A stretch of 64,000 nucleotides of DNA. It comes from Poa pratensis (Eukaryota > Streptophyta > Magnoliopsida > Poales > Poaceae). Position 1 is the stretch's first letter. Each line of letters opens with the position of its first letter. Below are positions 35,351-46,100 of the stretch, one piece after another. The notes under the pieces were generated by a model. The model did no database searches. It was given only the letters and a program-made list of their open reading frames with translations, and had not been told where the DNA came from. Position numbers and translations under genes: made by a program. The DNA lies in the NCBI GenBank assembly GCA_947311845.1, contig CAMZMU010000012.1:6098750-6162749 (forward strand). The letters are read 5' to 3'.

Positions 35351-35690
35351 AAATCTTAACATTTTTTATATTTATAAATATTTTTAAAATATTTAATTTT
35401 AAATAATATCTAAAAATAAAACAGAAAGGAAAAAGAAACGGCCAAAAAAAAAAAAAAAACGAAAAAGAAACAGGAAAAATAAGAAAGAAAAAAGAAACAG
35501 TCAAAAGAAACGAAAAAAATGAAGCAGATGCACTACTGGGCTGGCCCATAAGCAACAGAGGGGCGAGCAGGTGCGCTCCGCATGTTGGGCCGGCCCATTT
35601 GGGGTGTACGACGGCACCTTATCATCGACCTGTTCGATGAATAGGGTTTGCCGTACAGGCGCCCTTAAAAGCCAATAAATACTGCGTGCG
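35351..35690. other. A-rich sequence and promoter-distal region of the RRP45 gene
   Basis: Poly-A tract 35440-35460; GGGCCGGCCCA at 35590-35600. No gene. Confidence 0.35.
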
Positions 35691-35699
35691 GATTGCCCT

Positions 35700-35910
35700 A
35701 TCGCGATTCCGCTGAGGCCCAGCTAACCCTTTCTGACCCAGCCCACGTAGGCCTTAGAGGTCGGCCTATCCAATTAAGCAACCCAAGTCGCTCAAAAAAA
35801 GTCGCTCAAAAGAGAAAAAAAAAGCTAGAAACAAGCTCTAAACTCAGCACTCACACCCCCCGCCTCGGCCGAGTCTAAAACCCTAGCTCCCGCCGCCGGC
35901 GAGCAACGAG
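35700..35910 (+). promoter_or_regulatory. RRP45 promoter: site II and telo-box motifs
   Basis: GGCCCA (about 35716) and AGCCCA (about 35740) are site II elements (TGGGCY) bound by TCP factors; AAAACCCTAG (35877-35886) is a telo box just before the start codon. This pair is typical of plant housekeeping genes of translation and RNA metabolism. No TATA box is clear. Motifs are seen directly; activity is inferred. Confidence 0.5.
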
Positions 35911-38900
35911 ATGATGGATCCGCGGTGGTGCCCGACTGTCAACGAGCGGGAGTTCATCGAGCAAGCCCTCCAGTCAGACCTTCGCGTCGATGGTCGCCGC
36001 CCCTTCGACTTCCGCAAACTCAAAATCGCGTTCGGCAGGTACCTTGGCTCAATCCCCTCCCCACCCCTTCTTCCCTCGCCCATGATTTAGGCTTCTGCTA
36101 CCGCGCTGGCGAACTTGATTTTCCCGCTATTCCATGTGCGGTTAGGCGTTTGCTGATGTTGCTGTTGAACTCTGCATAGGGAGGATGGCTCGGCGGAGGT
36201 GGAGCTCGGCGAAACGCGTGTGATGGGTTATGTTACCGCCCAATTGGTCCAGCCGTACAAGGACAGGCCTAACGAGGGGACGCTAGCCATATTCACCGAG
36301 TTCTCGCCCATGGCTGATCCTGCCTTTGAGCCTGGGCGACCTGGGGAAGCAGCCATTGAGCTGGGCCGTGTCATCGATCGTGGCCTAAGGTCTCCTAATT
36401 GCCGCGTTGTATTTTTTTTTAGTCGAAGAATCTAAGTGTGGAGTTTAATGAGGATTTTCGGTGTTGCCCAGGGAGAGCCGAGCGGTGGATATGGAGTCCC
36501 TGTGTGTTGTTGCTGGGAAGCAAGTCTGGTCGGTTCGTGTCGACCTTCACATTCTGGACAATGGGGGGTATGAGCTGTATATTGCCTACTGATGTAATTA
36601 ATGAGTGAGTGCTTCTGGTTAGAGTGCTAATCGAGTGAAATGGCATGGTTGAATCCCTCAGGAATCTAATTGACGCTGCTAACATCGCTGCATTGGCTGC
36701 TTTATGTACATTCCGGAGGCCCGAATGCACAGTTGGTGGGGACGATGGTCAGCAAGTTACAGTACATGACCCTGAGGTAGGTAAATAAGGTGTTTTATTG
36801 TAAATTCTCGTTCTCATTCATTCCTCAACGTTCTAGCTCACCTACGAAGCACCACATCTCCAGTTTGTTGTAGAAGTAGAAAATTTGTATGCCTTCAAGA
36901 GCTTCCTGTAGTATGCAGTCGCAAACACAACCCAATTATTAAGTATCACGTGCTGGTCCCATCGTTACACCACATCTTATGTTTTATTTGTAATGTATTT
37001 TACAGGTCAGAGATCCCCTTCCGCTAACAATCCATCACCTCCCCGTAGCTGTAACCTTTGCATATTTTGGTGATGGTAATATCATGGTATGTTCCAGTAT
37101 TTGTAAATATGGAAGGTACCGTTATTAGCAGTCTTAGTGGTTCTCTCATCTTCTAACATTATTTGGCTGAATTTTTGTCTGTAGGTTATTGATCCAACAT
37201 ACAAGGAAGAAGCTGTTATGGGAGGAAGAATGACAGCCACAATTAACTCGAACGGCGATGTCTGTTCCATTCAGAAAGCTGGTGGAGAGGGTGTCATGTC
37301 AAGTGTTATCATGCAGTGTTTAAGGATTGCTTCGGTTAAAGCCGCTGATATAACAAGCAAAATAAAGACCAATGTGAGTTTAGAATTTCACTCCTCTGCC
37401 ATTACAATTTAGAATTTTAGATGTCTGCTTTGATGTTTTATGAAATATGAAATGAAACTATAGCAGGTTTAGTTGTGCGTTAGTGATTTGGGGACAGAGG
37501 TTGTGAATGCTTTAATTCTGATTCTGGTTAGGCACTCTGAAAATTTAACATGTTTGGCCTCAAGCCGCCCACAGAGTTTCATATGGAGGATCCCTGTGTA
37601 ACATAAAAAAAGGAAACTAAAAAGAAGACGATAGGAGAACATAAAGGGTACGATGTGCTGGTCTGGCATGCACTGGGGCCATCGCTGCTGCCTGCTGCAG
37701 GCCTGGTCACCACACACATTTGCTATCAAATTAACCCCTGTTAGGTTCGCCTCCAAGCAGTCTGGATCAGTCGACCAGGATTGGGATTAAACGGCTGTAT
37801 GAACGAACCTGGGTCCTATAAACTGTGGATCTTTCTGAAGTTCTATTATGCAGATCAGATATCCATGTCATCCTAAGCATCAACCATTTTATTCTTCTGT
37901 ATTCAGGTTGAAGATTACACCACTGCGAAGGCATTGCAGAAAGTAAAGCGCACTCCAGCCTTGGTGGCTAAAAAAATTGACGTTCCTGATGTAACTATGG
38001 AGAGCATTCATGGTGCATTGAAAAGCCAAACCACCTCGAAGACACCAAATGATGCTCGAGACATAAGCAAAGGTGATGATGCTCATCAAAGTGTAAAAAG
38101 GATTTCACCCTTGACTGGGAACCGAACTGTTAAACCCAAACAAACATCCATGTTCCTTGGTGGCCCCTCAAATTGGTAGTTACTGAAGTGCTGTACTTGT
38201 TATTTGAATCGTAGTTTTAAATAGTTGTTTGATATGAGTTTTCCAACTACCCTGATTTTTGCAATGTAGGGATCCATACTCCAAAGGAGTTTCATTAAGC
38301 TCCTCAGAATCTCTCAGTTGCCGGGTACTGTGATTGTGTTTGCTTGTTATTATTATATGTTTAGTTTCATCATCTTAGTGCTTACTAACTATAATAACTT
38401 TCCCGAACATCTAATGCTGCTAGTTTGGCATCATGCTTTAGTCGGCAATTCTTGTCATTTCACCAGCCATGAAATACAATCTGATGAAATTTCTGAAACA
38501 CTGCTCCTTATTCTAAGCGTGTTTTGGCCGAGTAAACCAATATTCAGGTTTTTCCATGGCTCAGTGAACCAATTATTATCTATCTATATGTATAATCATG
38601 ACATGGCATTAATCTCCTGCTACCTATCCACCAATATCCTTCTAGTTGGGTCCTTTTTGGTTAAAATGCCTGTTGCATTGCTTTATTCAGACCATGGTAA
38701 TTTATAAGCTAAACTTTAGCAGAGCTATTAAAGGTCTTTACGCTAGGAAACCTTTTCCCTTAACTGGACAATAAGATTCTTTCATATGACACATATACCA
38801 TCCTTCTGGCTTCTAAAATATTTCCTTGCTATATGCAGACCCACTAGCTATACCAAATGACAAGGGGGATGAGGATGCCAAACCAAGGTTAACTGAATCT

Positions 38901-39041
38901 AATCCGGAGGTGGAAAGCATGTCAAATTCTGGAACCGCTGGAGAGTCAGATGAGGCCAAGGAAAGTGGATCGCCTAAGAGTCTAAAGGATGCTATCAAGC
39001 CAAAACACAAAAGGAAGAAAAACATGGAAATAGTTAGATGA
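35911..39041 (+). CDS. RRP45: Exosome complex component RRP45 (RNase PH-like), CER7-type
   Basis: Exons by GT/AG and frame: 35911-36038, 36180-36389, 36472-36567, 36662-36776, 37006-37086, 37185-37373, 37907-38175, 38270-38316 and 38839-39041; total 1338 bp, 445 residues, close to the Arabidopsis CER7 length as I recall it. It starts MMDPRWCPTVNEREFIEQAL followed by LRVDGRRPFDFRKLKI, the conserved RRP45 N terminus. RNase PH domain 1 covers about residues 30-190 (ELGETRVMGYVTAQLVQPY; EAAIELGRVIDRGLR), domain 2 about 200-275 (VIDPTYKEEAVMGGRMT; GGEGV). The C-terminal tail is charged and ends in a basic KPKHKRKKN. RRP45 is a ring subunit of the nuclear and cytoplasmic exosome that threads RNA for 3'-5' decay; in Arabidopsis CER7 affects cuticular wax. 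The seventh intron phase and the weak donor CTCA|GTTGCC of exon 8 are the least certain. Intact, probably expressed. Confidence 0.9.
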
Positions 39042-40103
39042 ACTGTAATTAAAAGATCTGCCTGCTAAGAGTAAAATATCATCATGGTTGTAGACCCAGT
39101 TAGTTTGCCTTCTTATTCTCTTGATGTGCACATGCTACAGAGGTGTTTTCTGAGATTTGAGAGTAATATTGCTCTCTTCATTGTGTCACGGTTACTTTAT
39201 CCAATTATGGATGTGTTTTGTAGGCATTATTTCAGTGGAGCATCTCTCTAGGCAAATCTTTCCTGACTGAAGGACCTTCATCCAGGTGATAGGTCACCAT
39301 GCATTGGGTGTTTGTTTGGACCGTGTCTTCTGTACTTTCAGCCGTGCCCAAATGAGCAGTTAGGAGGACGGCACTTGTGTTCATGCTGTGGAACGTTATC
39401 CTTCAAATGGTTTTAACTGAAGTTTGTAAAATCAGTTATGTTACTAATGTTTCATTGTTGAGGTGATACTTTCTCCAGAAGTCATTTAACTAGGGCTGCT
39501 GCTAATCCTCATATGGGCCGTATTACATGTATATCATTTGAACATGGATGGATATGACTGTTTATGCTCTGGAGTTTGGTCTACAAGCTGGGCAAGCTCA
39601 GAGAACACATCACCAGGATATGTCAGCACTAATTTCTACACACATGTTGGATTAATTGCTCATTAGTACATTGAGGAAAATTTTCTTGTCGTGTTACTAA
39701 ATAAATGACTCCCCATATGACTCCCGAGCATATATGAGAGGTTCAAATATCTAGTGATTTAGTAAAATTTGTGTGAAATGTTTCTCAAGAAATCTAAATA
39801 GATTGACACAAGTAACATATCCATTATCCGATGCTACAAAATCAACAACAAATTAAATTCACACATTGAGAAAGAAAACGACAAATTCAGCTTTGAATGA
39901 TTACAAAAATATGTACTATTCACACTTGAATCTGAAATGGTACCGTTCATAGCTGGAGTTGTCTGTTTTGTTCCGAGAGTATGAACTGAGTTTGAAGTTT
40001 GAAAATCTGGCCGAGGAATTCGAGGAACTTTGGTAGCACCCTGGACGGAATCAATCAAAGAACTTCAGAAATAACCCCATTTTAAGGGATCGTACAAATA
40101 TCT
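39042..40103. other. RRP45 3' flank, non-genic
   Basis: 39042 to about 39300 probably holds the 3' UTR; no clear polyadenylation signal is singled out. 39800-40080 has minus-strand ORF of 74 codons without a recognised domain. Confidence 0.35.
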
Positions 40104-40521
40104 GTGTCAATCTACCAGATTTTTATTGAAAAAATTCGCAACTTTTTGGTTATCTTACTTACCGTAGCTTCAGAGCACGGTGGATATGTTGTCACCCTCG
40201 TTGGTCAGTCAAATTGCACAATGTTGTGCCATCTACATCGTGTTATCTTCAAGGACGAAATCATGCCGATCGACAGCACTGGGCTGTTCAAGGTTGCTAC
40301 AAAACACAACCTACCACCCAACATTGTAAACGTGTACGTGCTAGAAAACAGAATCTCTAGATGCGACGCGAAGGGAATCCTGTGTCTTGTAATCAGAGGA
40401 AAGAGACCAGCAATGAAGGTAGCCCGGGAGCACCACGTGATTTTGCAGATCGAGCTCCATGGTCCAGCACTGACGAGAATTGACACCGACGGTATCACAA
40501 GGCGGCAAGTTGCTAAAACAA
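40104..40521 (+). pseudogene. Unrecognised exon-like ORF ending at a MULE insertion
   Basis: An acceptor-like CCGTAG at about 40164 precedes an open frame (SEHGGYVVTLVGQSNCTML ... IVNVYVLENRISRCDAKG ... GKRPAMKVAREHHV) that runs to the Mutator element. Past the element the duplicated sequence continues ACAAG|GTAGGT (41937-41946), a good splice donor. It may be an exon of a decayed gene. I do not recognise the product; the translated sequence is non-repetitive and looks like real coding DNA. Confidence 0.35.
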
Positions 40522-41930
40522 GAGTTAATTAAAAAAACCATCACAATTGTGGCTAGGGTTTCAAAAGACCACCGCAATATGTTAGGGTTTCAAAAAACAA
40601 CCAATCCAGTGCTAATATTTTTCAGATAGCCACCACTTCGGTGCTAACCGCTCGTGACGCTCGTTTAAGCACGAAACTGACGGGTGGGGCCTATTGTCAG
40701 GATGACAAATGGTGATGGAAGGGAAAACGGCCGTTCGACCCACTTCTTTTTTCTTTTTTGTCTTCTTCTTTTCCTTTTCTATTCCTTTTTTATTTTCTTT
40801 CCACCACACCTGGCTGGACCAATCTGGCGCACGCATGCATGAACTCGTGCGAGTAGCAGCCGTGCTCGCTGGCGGTTGCTTGCTTGCCGAGCAACCCGGT
40901 GGCCGCACCACGGGCAAGAGACCACCGGCGCGCTCCACATCTCCATTCCCGCCGGCCGCCGTGGCCTTGGCGTGGTCGCGCGCCCACGCGACGAAGTGCA
41001 TGGCTAGCACGGCGAGCGCGCATGATTGCATGAAGGGTCGTCGGCGGCGGCGCGCCCGCGGTGGCGCCCGAACGCCCCAAATCGAGGGCGGTGAAGTCGA
41101 GGAAGGCGGACGCGACGAGCGCGTGAAGCCGATGCAGAGGTCGGGGAGGCTGGAGGGGGGCGGCGGCGTCGAAATCGTGCCCGAAGGCGGCGCCGGAGTT
41201 GGGGAAGAAGAACGCGATTTGCTCGGCTTCGGGCGTCCCAGCACGATTCCTTCGGCGAGGTAGAGGCAGACGCCAGCGCCGAGCTCCTGGTGTGGTCGGT
41301 TTGGTCTGGGGCGGCCGGCCCTCGTCGAGACGCACGGAGCCGCCGCCGACCTTGTTCCACCCCGCGACGCCGCACAGGCGGATGGCGCGCACGGAGGCGG
41401 CGGCGGGGTCAGTGCCGTCGTGTAGGGGCACGCGGCGCAAGCGACGCCGACGTGGTCGGCCACGACGGCGTGCAGCTTGCGCACACACAGGGAGGGCTGC
41501 ACGGTGAGGTGGACACCAGCTCGCGGAGGAGCCGCTCAGGTGGAGGGGTCACGGCCAGGAACTGGGTGGACGGGGAGCTGAGACGTGCGCGTGACGGCGA
41601 GGACGAGCATGGCCGGCGACCACGGCGAGGATAAGCCCAATCTAGAGGAAGAAGACAAAGTCTTAATAGCTGGGACCCACCTGTCTGCCTTTTTTCTCAC
41701 TTTGAAATATTTTGAATCAACACATTTAACGTGCTGAGTAACGGCCCTTAACGGCGGTGACACTGGGTCCTATCTGTCAGTTTCATGCTTAAACGAGCGT
41801 CGCGAGCGGTTAGCACCGAAGTGGTAGCTATTTGAAAAGTATTAGCACTGAATTGGTTGTTTTTTGAAACCCTAACGTATTATGGCGGTCTTTTGAAACC
41901 CTAGTTGTGGTGGTTTTTTGTAATTTTCTC
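40522..41930. mobile_element. Mutator-like element with perfect 9-bp target duplication
   Basis: 1409 bp. Terminal inverted repeats of about 170-180 bp (left from GAGTTAATTAAAAAAACC, right ending GTAATTTTCTC) share CTAGGGTTTCAAAAGACC and CACTTCGGTGCTAACCGCTC. CTAAAACAA occurs at 40513-40521 and 41931-41939. Long repeats starting GAG and a 9-bp duplication are Mutator hallmarks. The interior has no MURA transposase but is GC-rich, with minus-strand ORFs of up to 296 codons; it may be captured gene sequence (Pack-MULE), not identified. Confidence 0.9.
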
Positions 41931-41939
41931 CTAAAACAA

Positions 41940-42990
41940 GGTAGGTAGCCCAAAGTTCCTATGTTTGCCTGGACGTGGATCCGACGAATTCATATTCTTC
42001 CCGAGCATCTCCACCAACACCCACCAAAACGACCCCAAAGGTTTTATGGGGTTCGGACATAAAAAGGTCTACACCGACAGCTCCAAGTGTCCAGACCGAG
42101 TCAATTTTTGTCCGACACCTCGCTTGGCGGCCTGCTCATGGAAGCCGGAAAAACCTTCACACCACGCTCGATGTATCGAGATCGGGCCGCTCATTGTCCC
42201 CGAGTCTGGTCTCCAAAAAACGAACTGTGATCTGTCTTTGCTGAAGCGCCGCCAACACCAGGTACCCCCGCCGCCTTCTCCTTGCCGGAGCGCCGCCAAC
42301 ACCACCACCACGTCGCTGATCACCGTGGAGACACCCGTGCAGCCCATCTTTCAGGCCGCCACCCTGGTGTCCACGAACTCGAACATCCAAAGTGACAACA
42401 TCGCACCGTGAGACCAGGGAATCGGCCGAGTTTGGACGGCGACATAACCAAACCCACGTGGGCGGCTTAAATGCAGTAGTAGGCGGCTGCCGGCCATCTG
42501 CCGGTCACACTTCGGCCCCCGGCTATGCAACTGTTAGTAGGAGGAGATCTGCCCGTCCTCCACCATCAAAGATCGTCGCCGACCAGATGCAACAGGCATG
42601 CCTGCCAGATGAGACCTAAATCAGTCACAGATTCAGCCCGACTTGGCCCGCCGTTCGTAACACCTGCAGAGCCGCCGTCGCCCCTACCGCCGCCATCGAT
42701 AAGTTGCACCGGACATCTTTGTCCCGCGCCAGTGTCGATCGTCTGTTAGTGATTTTAAAGTACCTAAGGGTAGTTATCTTTGCTAAAAGAAGTAACTCTA
42801 GCTAATCCGACGATCGATCGGCACTATAAACAAACTGCGGGCGCACATGTATTCGACCTAGCGCACGTTTTCTTGCTGGAAAGTTGCAGACTTGTAGCTG
42901 TAGTAGAAGTGAAAGTACAGCACTGAGCGATCGGAGCCACACGGATCTCGATGCGCTGGTCGAGAGTACTTCCAGGGCATCCCCCGTCGC
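41940..42990. other. Non-genic upstream region of the CslF gene
   Basis: About 42003-42350 starts GAGCATCTCCACCAACACCC, like a Harbinger-type end, but no partner end is found. ORFs of 148 and 92 codons here show no domain. Remainder unassigned. Confidence 0.35.
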
Positions 42991-43009
42991 GACTCGCATC
43001 TCTCTCTAA

Positions 43010-43140
43010 GTCTCTATATAACGGGATGTAATTAAGTATCCCTATATAGGCGTCGTTTTGGGGCGTGGCCATCACACTGGAGTAGCACTCGTAAGCTCAG
43101 TGCTATAGCTCCCGTAGATCTCTCTCTCTCTCACTCAGGA
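43010..43140 (+). promoter_or_regulatory. Putative CslF promoter elements
   Basis: CTCTATATAACGG (about 43012-43024) is a TATA-like box about 175 bp before the ATG, and a CT-rich Y patch TCTCTCTCTCTC lies at about 43120-43134. A second CTATATAGG is at 43042. Activity is inferred. Confidence 0.4.
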
Positions 43141-43196
43141 CGCAGAAGCTAGCTAGCTAGATCTGCCATCCTCGGTAGTGGTAGGCGAGTCAAGGC

Positions 43197-46100
43197 ATGG
43201 CTTCACCGGCAGCGGCCGGCGGGGGTCATGGTGGCATTGCGGGTCGTCTAGCCGATCCGCTGCTGGCGGCGACGAAAGACGACGACATTGTGGTCAGCGC
43301 GAAGGATAGGTACTGGGTCCCCTCCGACGAGAAAGAGATTCTGCCGTCGCAGGAGTGCGGCGGCGAGGAAGGCCGGCGGCCGCTGCTGTACCGTACGTTC
43401 AGGGTCAAGGGCTTCCTCATCAATCTTTACAGGTGCGTGCCTCAGCTCTGTTCGACCTCTTTTTTCTTCTCTCACTCTCACACTCTCTCTATATACCTCA
43501 AGAAGAATATCACTTGAGCGAACTGTTGAGTTTCGTAAGTCTAATCTAAGAAATGCATTTGACATACCCGGTACTCCAAGTCACACTCACCGCGGTTGCC
43601 TGAATCTGCAGATACAATGCTTGCCTGAATCTTGATGCACACTGTCATAACTCATAAGTGCCACTATCATCTTTGTCGAAAAAAGGAAGTGCCGCTATCA
43701 TAAGTAACAGCAACGTGCTGCGATCTCGGAGGCAATCAAAGCGTAACAACAGGACATAGTTAGATTATTAGGCAAAAGTTGCAAGTACACCAATAATGTT
43801 GCATCGCTTATTTGCTTACCAGTGTGCGTAGGCGTGCGTCGGCTAAAAGACAAAGCAAAATAAGGCATGCACCGACGCAGCAGGCAGCACGTGTGTGTGC
43901 GTGTACGCGCGGGTATATTAAGTCAGATTTATAAGAGAATAGACTTTAAAAATTACCGCAAGCCCACCATTTTATATGCTGATTGTTTTTATTCATACAA
44001 GTACGTAGTAGGCAATTACATATTTGAAAGTTGTGCGCACGATTTCTTTTGAAACAAAGAAGTTATGTAAAACTTGATTGACCTAGTAATACTTACTTTT
44101 CCTCAGGCGGCCTAGAATTAGTAAAGCTGGTTAGAGCATCTCCAAGCGGAGCCCTCATATCCGGCCCTCAAACTGTCCGCGGACGCGTGACCGGACAGCC
44201 CCCAAAAGTGGTCACATCCAACCATGCACCCTAAAAACACTCCTAATTGTCCGTCCGGATGCATGTGATTGGTGGGGATGGAGAGAGAAAGGAAAAAGAA
44301 AGAGAAAAGTAGTAGATAAAGTGGTCCATGTCCTACGTGACGGCTGTCCGGGTGCGTCCGGCAGCCCCCAAACCCTCCCCACATATGGGGTGAGTTTGTG
44401 GGCTGCCGGACAGCCCGGACGTTTGGGGAGGATTTGCCCACCCCGGTTGGGTAGCTATTTTAGCTCATTTTCCATCCGGAGCCCATCCGGACACAAATAA
44501 ACCGGGTTGGGGGCAGTTTGAGGGCTCTGCTTGGAGATGCTCTTATGTCCTTAAATTAGTGCTGGAAGTAAGCTACTCCCTCTGTAACTAAATATAAGAC
44601 GTATTTGTATTTCAAAGTGAACTACAAAAACGTCTTACATTTAGTTACGGAGGGAGTAGTTCATTGTAAGATGCCATCTAGATACTTTTTTTTCGATTTT
44701 CCATACTAATAACAATAATAATAAAAGAAAATCCAGAAATTCCTTTTGGCTCCAGAGATCAGGTGCTCCCTTTATTGGGAAAAATAAGAAATCATATTAA
44801 TTTTTTTAAAATCTGAAAAATACTAGATTTAGTCAACGATATATCTTACAAGCATGCAAAATTGCATTGGTAAATTCTTTTAACTCTAGGTTACACAAAA
44901 ATGACAAATCTTATATTTTTTATACTTTTACAAATATCTACTGTTCACTAAATCGGATCCATATTCTTTTTATTTTTGTGTAGCTCATAACACAAATTAT
45001 TTTAAAGTGAGTTTTAGCAAGTTCGTAGGACACATCATTAATACATCTAGAATTTTTTCCTTGTTTTTTCTTGTAAATACGATTTTTTGAATTTTTAAAT
45101 GAAGAGAGCGCTGGAATTCAGGAGCCAAAAATACCTATTCAAGAAAATCACTTTATTTTGGTTGGTTCAGATTCTAACGATGCAGACAAATTTTGATAGC
45201 AATATTATAGCTTGCGGTGGAACGGCACCAGGGCTCACACACATGAGCCTGGTCCCATTCAATAAAAAATTGAGAACATGAAGGAAAAAAGTTGGAAAAC
45301 ACACAGAGTGTTCAAGTACTTTGCTCATCTACATATTCACGTACACAAATCTGAAATCTGCATTTCTGTAGCCAGTGCAGTGCAGCAAAAACGTCTGAAG
45401 TGTCGACTTGTTACCAAACTTTTGTGCACTTTTATACGAGCCACGACCATGGTATAAACTTACTAAAATATACATCCATGAAGTACTACAATATTTTCAA
45501 GTGTGAGTATTATTTTAATCGAAGAGCACGTGAGCTTTTTGCAACTTGACCACTTGATTGTTGATTCTAGGTAAATAATCTAGCTTAGCCGTACCATAAA
45601 AATATTCTCATTGGTACATGTACTGATATCATTTCGTCCACGCGTGACAGGTTCTTGACCTTGATTAGAGTTATGGTGGTCATTGTATTTTTCACTTGGC
45701 GCATGGAGCACCGGGAGTCAGACTCAATGTGGTTGTGGTGGATCTCGGTGGTAGGGGATCTTTGGTTTGGGGTAAATTGGTTACTAAACCAAGTCACTAA
45801 ACTCAGGCCTAGAAAATGCGTCCCCAAGCTATCCACGCTGAGAGATCAGTTCGATTTATCCGACGGAAGCTCTGACCTCCCCATCCTGGATGTGTTCATC
45901 AACACTGTCGACCCGGTGGATGAGCCTATGCTCTACACCATGAACTCCATCTTGTCGATCCTTGCTACGGACTACCCGGCCGAGAAGTACACCACGTACT
46001 TCTCGGATGACGGTGGATCGTTGGTCCACTATGAGGGGTTGATAGAGACCGCGAAGTTTGCTGCTTTGTGGGTTCCGTTTTGCCGGAAACACTGTGTTGA

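Noticed and set aside
40612..41502. 296-codon minus-strand ORF in the Mutator element
   Set aside because: Not called as a gene: composition is P/S/A/R-rich, overlapping frames are equally open, and no domain is recognised; kept only as possible captured sequence.
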